Positions 1-8,671 of a stretch of DNA of 64,000 nt are shown in pieces. A program made the translations under genes and the position numbers. The DNA is taken from assembly GCA_031317595.1 (NCBI GenBank), contig JANCMB010000001.1:2102971-2166970 (forward strand), written 5' to 3'. Every line of letters starts with the position of its first letter. Within the stretch, counting starts at the first letter, position 1. Source of the stretch: Glutamicibacter sp. PS (GTDB lineage Bacteria > Actinomycetota > Actinomycetes > Actinomycetales > Micrococcaceae). Under the pieces are notes generated by a model that saw only the letters and a program-made list of their open reading frames with translations, had not been told where the DNA came from and searched no databases.

Positions 1-1
1 G

Positions 2-1888
2 GCCGGCACGCAGAACGACTGGCGCCTAGCCGCCGAGAAGGCATTGGGAACGCTGGCGCGCACCATTCTGGTGCCCGGCGAATACCTGTCCAAGGTCACC
101 CACGCCATTGACCAGCTCTCCGGTCTGGGACGCGTGCGCTGGGCGGATATGTCCACCACACCTCGTGAAGCCACCGAAGGACCTAACGATCTGGTGAGCA
201 AGCTGGAATTCGCTTCCACGCCGGCGGGGCGGTGGCTTCGCGCCAAGATCGCGGCCGACTACCCACTGGTGTGCGTGGATTCTGATGCGCAGATGCACCT
301 ACACGCCAAGGCAATCACCCCAGCCGGCACGATCAAGTCGGGGAAGGGCAGCTACGAACGCGATACCCGAACTTTGCCAGCCAGCGAGTACCTGCTCGGT
401 TTCACCAACGAATCCAAGATATCTGAGCTTCAGGCCAAGGCGCGCAAGCTCAAAGACGAAATTGCCCTGGCCGAACAGACCGCCACCGAGCGTACCGCGG
501 CCAAGGACAAGATGGCGGCCAAGACGCGGCTGCTCACCGCCCTGATGCAGGATGACCGTAGCTTCGCGCAACTGGACTCTACGGCCGCTCTGACCGAACT
601 CCGGGCCAAGGAGCAGCAGCTCGGCGACGCAATGACGTTAACCGGTGATACGCACCGGGTGCGCGCCGATATCGAAGAAGCCACCGCGCAAAGCGAGTCG
701 GTAGTCGGAGAGCTGGCGCTGACTCGGGCCCGCATTGAAGATACCAGTGTCCAGATCGCCCGCGCCGAAAAGGTGCTTGCCAGCACCGAGGGCGAGGATG
801 CCGAGGACTGGATCGGACAGGTACCGACCGAGTTGGCACAGCAGCCGACGATCCATCAGTTGCTGGCACAGCTGTCCGAAGGACAGTGCCCGAGCAATGA
901 TTCGATCACCGAAATTTTCGCCGATCTCAAGTTGAGTCTCGGCACCGAGCTGAATCAGCTGCGTAGCGAACGTCAGGAAGTCGCCGGTGAACTGAGCGAA
1001 ACCTTCAAACGCTTCGCCCGGGAATTCGGTCCGGCTCAGGCACAAACGCACGGTACGTCTCCCCAAGCCGCAGAGCACTACGCCAAGCTACATGCGCAAA
1101 TCGTTGCAGACGGACTGCCGCACCATGAGGAACAGTTCCGCGAATACTTTGCCAACCGTTCCTACGAGCGTTTCAGCGACCTGCTGCAATTGCTCGATGA
1201 GGAACGCCGGATGATTTCCGAGCGCATTAAGCCACTGAATCAGATTCTGGCCGATGTGCCCTTCGAACATGGATCGGTGCTGCGCCTCGAGGTCAGCAAC
1301 GCGATTCCTGCCGAAGCCGGGACGTTCCGAAACGAACTGAAGCAGGCATTGGCTCAGGCCTATACGACCAAGGAAGAAAGCACCCTTGCTAGTTCATATC
1401 AGGCGCTCGAGGCGCTCGTGCAAGCCTTGAGCGACCCGCAGCGCAGCGCGTGGCGTTCTACCGTGCTCGACGTGCGCCAGCATGTGGTGATTAGCTGCAA
1501 CGAACACAAAACCAACGGCGAGATCGAAACCGGGCTGGAGCCCGGAACGCTCTCCGGTGGCGAGGGGCAGCGCTTCACCTCATTTATCATGGGTGCGGCC
1601 CTGGCCTACCAGCTGGGCTTTGCGGCCGCAGGCTTTACCTCTTACGGCACGGTGATGATCGATGAAGCCTTCATTCAGGCCAATGCCGATTATGCGGCGG
1701 CGGGCATTCGCGCCTTGCAGGAGTTCGGTTTCCATCTGGTGTTGGCCGCGCCCGAAGACAAGATCGACTTGAGCCGGCACCTGGGATCGATTACCGACAT
1801 CATCAAACATCCCGGGTCGAATATTTCGGGATTCGTGACTACGGGGCGTTCGCCGGCGGTGGCTACCACAATCAGGCTGGGTGACTGA
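2..1888 (+). CDS. SMC-like ATPase, JetC/MksB type (5' end outside window)
   Basis: The reading frame is already open at base 2, so the N-terminal half with Walker A lies upstream. The visible part has a long charged region with coiled-coil character (about nt 420-1250). An ABC signature LSGGEGQR follows at nt 1550-1573, and a Walker B motif (VMIDEAF) at about nt 1652-1672. These features, with the conserved N-terminal block ending in VPGEYL, match the SMC-like subunit of MukBEF/MksBEF condensins and Wadjet (JetC), which extrude DNA loops and defend against plasmids. In most Wadjet operons the nuclease gene jetD follows jetC. Here the gene is followed by a hairpin-rich spacer and an opposite-strand ABC transporter, so jetD is either upstream or absent. 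Confidence 0.82.
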   Translation, partial: AGTQNDWRLAAEKALGTLARTILVPGEYLSKVTHAIDQLSGLGRVRWADMSTTPREATEGPNDLVSKLEFASTPAGRWLRAKIAADYPLVCVDSDAQMHLHAKAITPAGTIKSGKGSYERDTRTLPASEYLLGFTNESKISELQAKARKLKDEIALAEQTATERTAAKDKMAAKTRLLTALMQDDRSFAQLDSTAALTELRAKEQQLGDAMTLTGDTHRVRADIEEATAQSESVVGELALTRARIEDTSVQIARAEKVLASTEGEDAEDWIGQVPTELAQQPTIHQLLAQLSEGQCPSNDSITEIFADLKLSLGTELNQLRSERQEVAGELSETFKRFAREFGPAQAQTHGTSPQAAEHYAKLHAQIVADGLPHHEEQFREYFANRSYERFSDLLQLLDEERRMISERIKPLNQILADVPFEHGSVLRLEVSNAIPAEAGTFRNELKQALAQAYTTKEESTLASSYQALEALVQALSDPQRSAWRSTVLDVRQHVVISCNEHKTNGEIETGLEPGTLSGGEGQRFTSFIMGAALAYQLGFAAAGFTSYGTVMIDEAFIQANADYAAAGIRALQEFGFHLVLAAPEDKIDLSRHLGSITDIIKHPGSNISGFVTTGRSPAVATTIRLGD

Positions 1889-1912
1889 AACTCTGGGTTC
1901 GCCTGCTACTGC

Positions 1913-2031
1913 GGGCCAGTTTCTCCCTGAGGTCCGGGCATAGCCCGGCCATATACGAACTGGCCCGGAGCCCCAAGGGTGCTTTCTCCCCAGAAAGCAC
2001 GGGAACGTTCTACACAGTAGTAAAAAGAACG
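1913..2031. other. Highly structured intergenic region (three hairpins)
   Basis: The region begins 24 nt after the JetC-like stop codon. A perfect 9-bp outer stem pairs GGGCCAGTT (1913-1921) with 1958-1966 and encloses a 6-bp hairpin, CCGGGC-ATA-GCCCGG (1934-1948). A second hairpin, GTGCTTTCT with its complement around CCCC, spans 1979-2000. A weaker CGTTCT/AGAACG stem spans 2006-2031. The first structure may terminate the upstream gene. Three in a row could also be a small RNA or a DNA element. Confidence 0.55.
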
Positions 2032-2093
2032 ATCGTCATCAGCTTAGGAAACTAGCCTGTGAGATTCCTTGATACCGGCCGGTAACAGAACGA

Positions 2094-2145
2094 GGCCCGG
2101 TGCCCGTCAGCTCTCCCGCATGGGATCGTTGACGGGCACCGGGCC
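2094..2145. terminator. Terminator hairpin, 16-bp perfect stem
   Basis: The arms GGCCCGGTGCCCGTCA (2094-2109) and its exact reverse complement (2130-2145) flank a 20-nt loop. It lies 25 nt past the stop codon of the minus-strand permease. There is no long U-tract, so it may act in both directions. Confidence 0.75.
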
Positions 2146-2169
2146 CTTTCAAACTCCGGGTTACGACGC

Positions 2170-4656
2170 TTACTCGGTGGCTAGACCCTCCACCGGTGAG
2201 AGTCGGGCGGCCTTGCGGCCCGGAGTGACCGAAGCCAGCAACGCGGCGACAACGCTCACAGCCAGCACCACCAGCAGCTGCAGCCAAGGGATGCTGAAGT
2301 GCACGGTACCCACGGCTGCCAAGGCACTATAGGCACCCATCAAGCCGTAAGCGACGCCCAGTACGATACCGAGCAGTGCCGCGACCCCGCCGATCAGCAC
2401 GGCTTCGGTCGCCAACATGGAACGCAACTGGCCCTTCTTCAAGCCCAAGGCACGCAGGAGCGCATTCTCTCGAGTTCGTTCGAGAACCGACAGGCTCAAC
2501 GTATTGGCCACACCGATCAGCGCGATGAGTACGGCCACCGCGAGCAGACCCGAAACGATCATCAGCAACACGTCGATGACCTGCCCGAACATCGACTTCT
2601 CAATGGCTCCACCGGAGACCTGGTAGCTTTCAACGCCAGCGATATCGGCGATATCCTGCGCGGCCTGTTGCACCTCTGACGGGCTCAGGTCGGCATCGAG
2701 CTTGAGCATCAAGGCGCCCATGGCCGACGGCGAATCCTTCAGCCCCAACTGCGTTGCGGTCTGCTTGCTGATATAGGGCGCATTAATCAACGCTCCAGAA
2801 GCCTTGGCTTCAAGCTTGGTGCCGTCGATGGTCGCCGTAAGCTCCTCATCGCTCCATGGCGTATAGACCAGCTGGCCCTCGGCCGGGACGATGTCCTGAT
2901 TCAGCGCGACCTTACGCATGGCTTCCGGATCTACGACCTGTAGTTCCGTTTCCATAGTGGTGCCGTCCGAGTAACTGATTTCGGCCTGCTTCATCTGTAG
3001 CGTGGCCGAGGCCTGCACAGATTCAAGAGCCTCAAGTTGCTGCCGTGTGTCATCGCTGAAAGGCTTCTCCGAGTAGACGCTCAGATCGACTGGGTACTCG
3101 GCCATAACGCCTTCATTGAGCGTTGATTTGGCGCTTTGCCCGCCGACCATGATCATCGATACGAGAGTCACACCGATGAGTAGTGCGGTGGCCGTAGCGG
3201 TGGTGCGCCCAGGGTTACGCACGGAGTTCAGTGCCGCGAGGCGTCCGGCCACCGACCCCGAGGTAACCAGTTTGCCGACACCGAAGACGGCGCCGGGAAC
3301 AAACAGTGAGGCCAGCATCAAAATGCCAGGGAAGGACAGGAGTCCTCCGGCGAAGGCAATCAGCAGGTTCTGTAGCACCATACCGGCGGCGAGCCCAACG
3401 GCTCCAGCAAGGGTGAGCAACGAGCCAAAGACGATCCGCAGCACACCGGCACGGTTGCGGACACTAGCCGCGTCGAAGGGACGCAGGGCCGCCAGCGGGG
3501 CAAGCTTCATGGCGCGGCGGGCCGGAACCCAGGCCGCTAGGACGGTCATCAGCACGCCAACCAGGAGCGGCACCCAAATCGCGGTCATGGAGTAGTCCAA
3601 CGTCGCGTAGCTCATGGTCGGCACCAGCGACTTGAGGACCGCAATCAGCCCGGCGAGCAGACCGATCGCCAATAACACGCCGATCGCAGAAGCTAGGATA
3701 CCGATCAGCAAAGCCTCTAGGAGCACCGAGGAACGGATTTGACCGCGCTTAGCCCCCAGCGTTCGCAATAGTGCAAGTTCGCGGGTGCGCTGAGCAATCA
3801 CCACTGAGAAGGTGTTCATCACTACGAGGCCGGTGACAACCAATGCCACCATCGCGAATACCAGCAGGATGATCGTGAGTTGGTCGTTGCCGCCGGTCAG
3901 TTGGGCGACGTCTTGAACTACTTGCTCGTCGGCGCTCAGCACCTTGATGTAGGAGATGTTCTGGCCGGCGAAGTACTTCGAGACCTCCTCCCGCGCGGCG
4001 CTAGGGTTATCGCCCTTGGCGTCGATCACGATCTGCCCAAACTCAGCCGACGGTTCAGGCGTCACGGTCTGCCACCACGACTCGGCCAGACCCACCTGAG
4101 CATAACCCGAGCGCAACGGGTTCGTGGAGCTGGCTTGCAGGCCGACGACCTTCGCATCGGCCGTTATGGTCTCCTCACCCGGGAATTCCATGGCGACGGT
4201 ATCGCCAATGTTTACCTCCATCGACTTAGCGTGTTCGATGTCGAGGATCACCTCTCGCTCGCCCTTGGGCGCGCGGCCTTCGAGTAGCGTCTGGGATGTC
4301 GCCGGCTTGGCGGCCACCGGCTGGGTGAACACGTCGAACCGGTCTTGGCTGGTGCGCATGGAGGCCATCGAGTTGGCCGTTCCGTTGGCGCTGGCTACCG
4401 AATTCAGTGCGCGTAGACCCTCAACATCTTTCAGGGTTAGGGCCGATGCCGTATCGGGAGCGGTTTTTCGATCTTGGCTCAGCACGAGGTCGGCGTTCTT
4501 GTACTGATCACCGAGGCTATTTTTCAGCGTCGCGGTGGTCGAGGAGTTCACCGCGAGCGTTGCGCCAAGAAACGCGGTGCCAATGGCCACCGCCAACAAC
4601 ACGGCAATATAGCGCCGTGCATAGGTTTTGATATTCGCTAAGGCTACTTGCAACAT
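2170..4656 (-). CDS. ABC transporter permease, FtsX/MacB type
   Basis: This 828-residue membrane protein has a first TM segment at about 16-36 and a large extracytoplasmic loop. A first FtsX block of three TM helices lies at about 265-390, with the RTRELALLRTLGAKRGQI coupling motif. Further TM helices follow at about 405-500, and a second FtsX block at about 695-815 (TRENALLRALGLKKGQL). This duplicated FtsX layout is typical of Gram-positive efflux or stress ABC systems (BceB/YvcS/MacB-like). It starts 5 nt after the ATPase stop codon and forms a two-gene operon with it. The substrate cannot be read from sequence, and no two-component system sits next to it. Confidence 0.9.
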   Translation of the reverse strand: MLQVALANIKTYARRYIAVLLAVAIGTAFLGATLAVNSSTTATLKNSLGDQYKNADLVLSQDRKTAPDTASALTLKDVEGLRALNSVASANGTANSMASMRTSQDRFDVFTQPVAAKPATSQTLLEGRAPKGEREVILDIEHAKSMEVNIGDTVAMEFPGEETITADAKVVGLQASSTNPLRSGYAQVGLAESWWQTVTPEPSAEFGQIVIDAKGDNPSAAREEVSKYFAGQNISYIKVLSADEQVVQDVAQLTGGNDQLTIILLVFAMVALVVTGLVVMNTFSVVIAQRTRELALLRTLGAKRGQIRSSVLLEALLIGILASAIGVLLAIGLLAGLIAVLKSLVPTMSYATLDYSMTAIWVPLLVGVLMTVLAAWVPARRAMKLAPLAALRPFDAASVRNRAGVLRIVFGSLLTLAGAVGLAAGMVLQNLLIAFAGGLLSFPGILMLASLFVPGAVFGVGKLVTSGSVAGRLAALNSVRNPGRTTATATALLIGVTLVSMIMVGGQSAKSTLNEGVMAEYPVDLSVYSEKPFSDDTRQQLEALESVQASATLQMKQAEISYSDGTTMETELQVVDPEAMRKVALNQDIVPAEGQLVYTPWSDEELTATIDGTKLEAKASGALINAPYISKQTATQLGLKDSPSAMGALMLKLDADLSPSEVQQAAQDIADIAGVESYQVSGGAIEKSMFGQVIDVLLMIVSGLLAVAVLIALIGVANTLSLSVLERTRENALLRALGLKKGQLRSMLATEAVLIGGVAALLGIVLGVAYGLMGAYSALAAVGTVHFSIPWLQLLVVLAVSVVAALLASVTPGRKAARLSPVEGLATE

Positions 4657-4661
4657 GACGT

Positions 4662-5411
4662 TTACTCCGCCAGCGAGGCCAGCGCCTCGCTCACCGAGGC
4701 AACGGTCGGGTCCGCAAGGGTGCCCACGAGCTCGCCGTCCTTCATCAGCAGCACGGTGTCCGCGTAGGAGGCGGCCACCGGATCGTGGGTCACCATGATG
4801 ATGGTCTGCCCCATTTCGCGTGTGGAGGCACGTAGCAGGGAAAGCACCTCGGCGCCGGTGCGCGAGTCAAGGTTGCCGGTGGGCTCGTCGCCAAAGACCA
4901 CCTCGGGGCGGGTGAGCAGGGCACGGGCCACGGCCACGCGCTGCTGCTGTCCGCCAGAGAGTTCATGTGGTTTGTGGGTGAGGCGTTCCCCGAGTCCCAG
5001 CGTGTCGATCACTGTGCGGAACCACGCACGATCGTATTTCTTGCCCGCGAGCGATAGCGGCAAGAGGATGTTGTCCTTTGCGTTGAGCGTGGGCACGAGG
5101 TTAAAAGCCTGGAAGACGAAGCCGATTTGTTCACGGCGCATCGTGGTCAGCTGGTCATCATTCAGCTGGCTGAGATTGACGCCACCGATAATGATGTCAC
5201 CGGCATCCACCGTGTCGAGCCCGGCAAGGCAGTGCATCAAAGTGGACTTGCCCGAACCCGACGGGCCCATGATCGCGGTGAAGCGGGATCGTTCGATGGC
5301 AACGTCTACGCCGCGCAGGGCGTCGACCCGGGTGGAGTCATGGCCGTAGCTTTTGCAAAGACCTTGCGCCTGCACGGCGTAGCTGGTCGAGTTCAGGGTT
5401 TCTGTAGTCAT
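4662..5411 (-). CDS. ABC transporter ATP-binding protein (MacB/LolD family)
   Basis: The 249-residue nucleotide-binding subunit has Walker [10 protein letters not shown] (49-57), Q-loop FVFQAFNL (98-105), signature LSGGQQQR (151-158) and Walker [10 protein letters not shown] (171-179). These are the hallmarks of the MacB/LolD/FtsE family, which drives mechanotransmission transporters. It is the first gene of the operon with the FtsX-type permease. An imperfect inverted repeat (ACAGC, 10 nt, GCTGT at 5416-5435) overlaps the region just upstream of the start and might be an operator. Confidence 0.93.
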   Translation of the reverse strand: MTTETLNSTSYAVQAQGLCKSYGHDSTRVDALRGVDVAIERSRFTAIMGPSGSGKSTLMHCLAGLDTVDAGDIIIGGVNLSQLNDDQLTTMRREQIGFVFQAFNLVPTLNAKDNILLPLSLAGKKYDRAWFRTVIDTLGLGERLTHKPHELSGGQQQRVAVARALLTRPEVVFGDEPTGNLDSRTGAEVLSLLRASTREMGQTIIMVTHDPVAASYADTVLLMKDGELVGTLADPTVASVSEALASLAE

Positions 5412-5538
5412 ATGAACAGCCTATAAATTAGCTGTATCAAATCTGATCGACCCAGCGACCGGTCTTAGCACGCCCGGGCTCATACCTAGGGTGGACATTT
5501 ACCTGCCGCCCACTCCCCCGCAGGATCCCTGGCGCACT

Positions 5539-6462
5539 TTAGCACTGTGCGTGATGTTCGCTGCTGTGATGTGACTCAGGTTCGATTTGGAAGGTCGAGT
5601 GCTCAATGCTGACCTCGAAATGATCGGCCACGCAGCGTTGCAAGTCTCGGAGCAGGGCTCCTGCGCTTTGCGCGTCAAACATGGCGTCCTCGGCGACCAC
5701 ATGTGCCGAAAGGACGGGAAGGTTCGACGCGATCTGGCTCGCGTGCAGATCATGAACCGCCAGCACGCCGGGCTGTTCCTCGAGGTGGGCGCGCACCTGG
5801 ATCAGGTCTAGCCCGCGCGGGGTGGATTCCAACAGGATATGGGTTGTCTCCCCCAGCAGTCGCACTGCTCGAGGAATAATTAAGGCGCTAATCAACAGGG
5901 CGGCCACGGAGTCGGCGCGTGTCCAACCGGTGAATTCGATAACCAACGCGGCGATGATGACGGCCACCGAGCCGAGCGCATCATTGAGCACTTCGAGGAA
6001 GGCTGCGCGCATATTGAGATTCTCGTGCTTTCCAGCCGAGATAATCCACATGGATATCAGGTTGCCAACGAGACCGATGACACCGAAAAGCAGTAGGCCG
6101 GCAGCTTGCACCTCCGGGGGTTCGAAAAGGCGCCGAATGGCGTCGATCCCGGCGTAGATGCCTACGGCCAGGAGGAGCGAAGACTGCAAGGTCGCCGAGA
6201 GCACTTCAGCGCGGCGAAAACCCCAGGTTCGCTTGGTGGTGGGTTTACGCAGAATCAAGTGGGCTGCGGTCAGCGCCAACAAGAGCCCCATGGCGTCGGT
6301 GAGCATATGCGCCGCGTCCACCAGCAAGGCGAGGGAGTTGGTCAGCAGGGCGCCGATAATTTCGGCCACGAGGATGCTGGCGGTGATGCCAAAAGCCCAC
6401 GCAAGACGAGTGCGATTCGATCCTGCAGAGTCGTGCTGGTGATGCGAGTGGTTATGTCCCAC
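5539..6462 (-). CDS. Cation diffusion facilitator (CDF) metal efflux transporter
   Basis: This 307-residue protein has six TM helices and a His-rich N-terminus (HNHSHHQHDS). The membrane metal site DAAHMLTDA fits HxxxD of zinc-transporting CDFs, and the C-terminal cytoplasmic domain also ends His-rich (ESHHSSEHH). It exports Zn, Co or Cd against the proton gradient. I chose GTG at 6462 because GAAGGGAG lies seven bases upstream and the first residues match CDF N-termini. A longer ATG start at 6504 would lie deep inside the ArsR gene. Its start is 2 nt from the ArsR stop codon, so the pair is translationally coupled and metal-responsive. Confidence 0.9.
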   Translation of the reverse strand: MGHNHSHHQHDSAGSNRTRLAWAFGITASILVAEIIGALLTNSLALLVDAAHMLTDAMGLLLALTAAHLILRKPTTKRTWGFRRAEVLSATLQSSLLLAVGIYAGIDAIRRLFEPPEVQAAGLLLFGVIGLVGNLISMWIISAGKHENLNMRAAFLEVLNDALGSVAVIIAALVIEFTGWTRADSVAALLISALIIPRAVRLLGETTHILLESTPRGLDLIQVRAHLEEQPGVLAVHDLHASQIASNLPVLSAHVVAEDAMFDAQSAGALLRDLQRCVADHFEVSIEHSTFQIEPESHHSSEHHAQC

Positions 6463-6464
6463 AG

Positions 6465-6818
6465 CTAGCTCCCTTCGGCATGTTCGATGTGGTGTTCGTG
6501 CCATTGGTGCCCGCGCGGTTGTGCGGCCGCACCGGCCTCGGCCAGCAGCCGGGCGATGCGCTGTTCGTCCACGAGTGAGAAATAGCTCGCCCGCCCTTGG
6601 CTGCGCGCCGAGATCAATCCACCGTCACGCAGACAAGCTAGGTGTGCACTAACGGTGCTTTGCGCCAGACCCAAATGCTCGGTGAGATCCTTCACGCGGT
6701 GTTCCCCGGTGCGCAGGTGCTCCAATATCAGCAGGCGCGTGGGGTCGGCTAGCGCATGAAAAACGGCAGCCAGTTCGACGCGTTCCCTTGCATCGCTAAG
6801 TGACTCTATTATCGCCAT
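6465..6818 (-). CDS. ArsR/SmtB-family metal-sensing repressor
   Basis: This 117-residue winged-helix protein has the typical start VFHALADPTRLLILEHL and a recognition helix around AQSTVSAHLACLRDGGL (52-68). Its His-rich tail HQWHEHHIEH (104-113) resembles the alpha-5 metal site of zinc/cobalt/nickel sensors (SmtB, CzrA, NmtR). It is the first gene of the operon with the CDF transporter, so it should derepress metal efflux. An operator-like inverted repeat covers its own start codon (6808-6829), which suggests autorepression. Which metal it senses cannot be decided from sequence. Confidence 0.9.
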   Translation of the reverse strand: MAIIESLSDARERVELAAVFHALADPTRLLILEHLRTGEHRVKDLTEHLGLAQSTVSAHLACLRDGGLISARSQGRASYFSLVDEQRIARLLAEAGAAAQPRGHQWHEHHIEHAEGS

Positions 6819-6829
6819 ATAGCGATGAT
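6808..6829. promoter_or_regulatory. Probable ArsR operator
   Basis: ATTATCGC (6808-6815) and GCGATGAT (6822-6829) form an inverted repeat with 7 of 8 positions matched and a 6-nt centre. It overlaps the ArsR start codon. A further ATCGCTA half-site lies at 6792-6798. The position fits autorepression by the neighbouring SmtB-like protein. Confidence 0.55.
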
Positions 6830-6887
6830 AGCCCGTTTATCCCCAATAGGCCACCCCTCCCGCAGCGAAAGTGCCATGATTAACGGC

Positions 6888-7484
6888 GTGAGCAACGACC
6901 TAATCATGGGACCCGACGGCCTAGCCCGCCCCGCCTGGGCCACCAGCAGTGAAATCCTTCGCAACTACTACGACACCGAATGGGGCATGCCCATACGTGA
7001 TGAGCAGGGACTCTTTGAACGCATGAGCCTAGAAGGCTTTCAGTCGGGTCTTTCGTGGGCCACTATCTTGAAGAAGCGCGATAATTTCCGCCTAGCCTTC
7101 GCGAACTTTGATCCTGAGGCGGTAGCCCAGTTCACCGATCACGATGTCACACGGCTAATGCAGGACTCTTCCATCGTGCGCAACCGGCTGAAGATCGAAG
7201 CGACGATCAACAACGCGCGAGCAACACTCGACCTCCGCGCCGACGGCGGCTTGGCCGAGTTCATCTGGTCCTTCAAACCCGAGCGCACCCCCTGCCCACG
7301 GACCATGGATGAAATCCCCACCCAAAGCGTCGAGTCAAAGGCACTGGCCGCGGCATTGAAGAAGCGTGGCTTCCGCTTCGTCGGACCCACCACGATGTTC
7401 GCTCTCATGGAAGCGGTGGGCCTTATCGACACACACCTACTCGGCTCCCACCGACGCGGATGTTCCGGAATCTGGCCTAGCTAA
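6888..7484 (+). CDS. tag: DNA-3-methyladenine glycosylase I
   Basis: This 198-residue base-excision repair enzyme removes 3-methyladenine. The Tag signature is clear: WATSSEILRNYYDTEWGMPIRDE, then LSLEGFQSGLSWATILKKRDNFR, and the C-terminal VGPTTMFALMEAVGLIDTHL with HRRGC. The usual zinc snap needs an N-terminal Cys (RCxWA) and a His (YHDxEWG). Here they are replaced (ARPAWA and YYDTEWG), so half of the zinc site is missing. GTG at 6888 is preferred because it gives an N-terminus like mycobacterial Tag. ATG at 6876 is possible, and no strong ribosome binding site is visible for either. The gene diverges from the arsR operon. Confidence 0.87.
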   Translation: MSNDLIMGPDGLARPAWATSSEILRNYYDTEWGMPIRDEQGLFERMSLEGFQSGLSWATILKKRDNFRLAFANFDPEAVAQFTDHDVTRLMQDSSIVRNRLKIEATINNARATLDLRADGGLAEFIWSFKPERTPCPRTMDEIPTQSVESKALAAALKKRGFRFVGPTTMFALMEAVGLIDTHLLGSHRRGCSGIWPS

Positions 7485-7512
7485 TGCGCGCGGAAAACTA
7501 AGGCAATTAACC

Positions 7513-7553
7513 GCAGAATCCCGCCAGGGTGTGCAAACCTGGCGGGATTCTGC
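7513..7553. terminator. Terminator hairpin after tag (16-bp perfect stem)
   Basis: The arms GCAGAATCCCGCCAGG (7513-7528) and its exact complement (7538-7553) flank a 9-nt loop. It lies 28 nt after the tag stop codon and has no U-tract. Confidence 0.75.
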
Positions 7554-7679
7554 ATGCGACCCGGTGACTGAGCAGGTCACCAAAGCCCCTTTCCCCTTAC
7601 AGATGCCGGTTTCCCGACGACCGCCGGGGCTGAGCAATTCCCTGGCGGCAAACCCGCCGAGGTCATCGGCGAAGTTTTA

Positions 7680-7707
7680 GCCTTCTCCGACCACACACGG
7701 AGAAGGC
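7680..7707. terminator. Terminator hairpin downstream of the SIP gene
   Basis: A perfect 10-bp stem, GCCTTCTCCG and its complement, surrounds an 8-nt loop. It lies about 90 nt past the end of the minus-strand siderophore-interacting protein gene. Confidence 0.6.
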
Positions 7708-7799
7708 GTTGACTAAAGCTTAGCCCAGGGACCCCCAATAAGGTCAATAGAAACTTTCGTATTTTTTCGAAAAGATTCTTAGGCTGAACTAAGTTAGTC

Positions 7800-8648
7800 T
7801 CAGCTGATGGGCGTCTCCTCGAAGATTTGCCCAACTGGGGTGCGCTTTTCGGCCTGGAAAGCATCCTCGGCCCGCCCGAAAGCCCAATAGGCCGAGAGGG
7901 ACATGTCGCGCCGCTCGACCCCTCGTTCATTGTGGAAATACCGGCGAAGGTTCTTCATCACTTCACGCTCACCGTGGGCAAAAATTTGCACCCGCCCCTC
8001 CGACCACGGCAGGGCACGAACCTCGCGTTCAAGGATCGTCGACTCCGGGGAGAAGGCTTCGCCACGATGCACCCAGCGCACATCGACACCCTTTGCGTGC
8101 GGTAGCTCGATTTCATCTTCGGGGCCAGAAACCTCAAGCAGCACGGTGGCTACAAATGAGTCATCCATGGACTCTAGCGCCGCACTGATTGCCGGGATCG
8201 CTGTCTCGTCGCCGACCAAGAGGTGACGATCAAAGCTTGCATCGGGAGCATAGATTCCCGCTGGTCCCACGAAGCACAGCGTGTCACCGGGTTGCGCATT
8301 GCGCGCCCACGGTCCGGCGATCCCCTCGTCACCATGAACCACGAACTCAATATCTATGCTTTGCTCTTGCGGATTCACCCGGCGAACGGTGTATGTGCGG
8401 CGCACCGGCATATCTTCCGGGGCTAGCCGGTCGCGCAGCGCCTCCATGTCATAGGGAGGCTCGAGGCCTAGCTCTGGCTTGGCAAAGAGTAGCTTGACAT
8501 AGCGGTCTGTTACCGGCTTATCGACAAAGTCGGCGAATCCAGGGCCTCCGAGGGTAAGTCTGACCAAATGCGCGGAGACTTCGCGGCGCGCTAAGACTTG
8601 CAGAACTACTTGCGGACGGGCCGGTCGGGATTCACGAGAGTTAGACAC
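7800..8648 (-). CDS. Siderophore-interacting protein (FAD-dependent ferric-siderophore reductase)
   Basis: The 282 residues match the SIP/ViuB family. The N-terminal FAD-binding domain has the RRTYTVRRV motif that contacts the flavin. A GDETAIPA nucleotide-binding loop follows, and the C-terminal SIP domain carries YWAFGRAEDAF. These cytoplasmic enzymes release iron from imported ferric siderophores by NAD(P)H-dependent reduction. The GTG start has AGGA about 11 nt upstream. A DtxR-like palindrome lies 24-42 nt upstream (8672-8690), and the window encodes an IdeR regulator at 46738-47436. No siderophore ABC transporter is next to it. Confidence 0.93.
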   Translation of the reverse strand: MSNSRESRPARPQVVLQVLARREVSAHLVRLTLGGPGFADFVDKPVTDRYVKLLFAKPELGLEPPYDMEALRDRLAPEDMPVRRTYTVRRVNPQEQSIDIEFVVHGDEGIAGPWARNAQPGDTLCFVGPAGIYAPDASFDRHLLVGDETAIPAISAALESMDDSFVATVLLEVSGPEDEIELPHAKGVDVRWVHRGEAFSPESTILEREVRALPWSEGRVQIFAHGEREVMKNLRRYFHNERGVERRDMSLSAYWAFGRAEDAFQAEKRTPVGQIFEETPIS

Positions 8649-8671
8649 AAGACCACTTCCTGTCGAATACG

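Larger units (their letters stand above)
7485..7799. other. Gene-free spacer with two hairpins and an iron-box-like sequence
   Basis: No credible gene lies here. The spacer holds terminator hairpins at 7513-7553 and 7680-7707, an A/T-rich stretch (about 7750-7775), and at about 7779-7797 a TTAGGCTGAACTAAGTTAG sequence. That sequence matches the DtxR/IdeR box at roughly 11 of 19 positions but has no start codon next to it. Confidence 0.5.
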
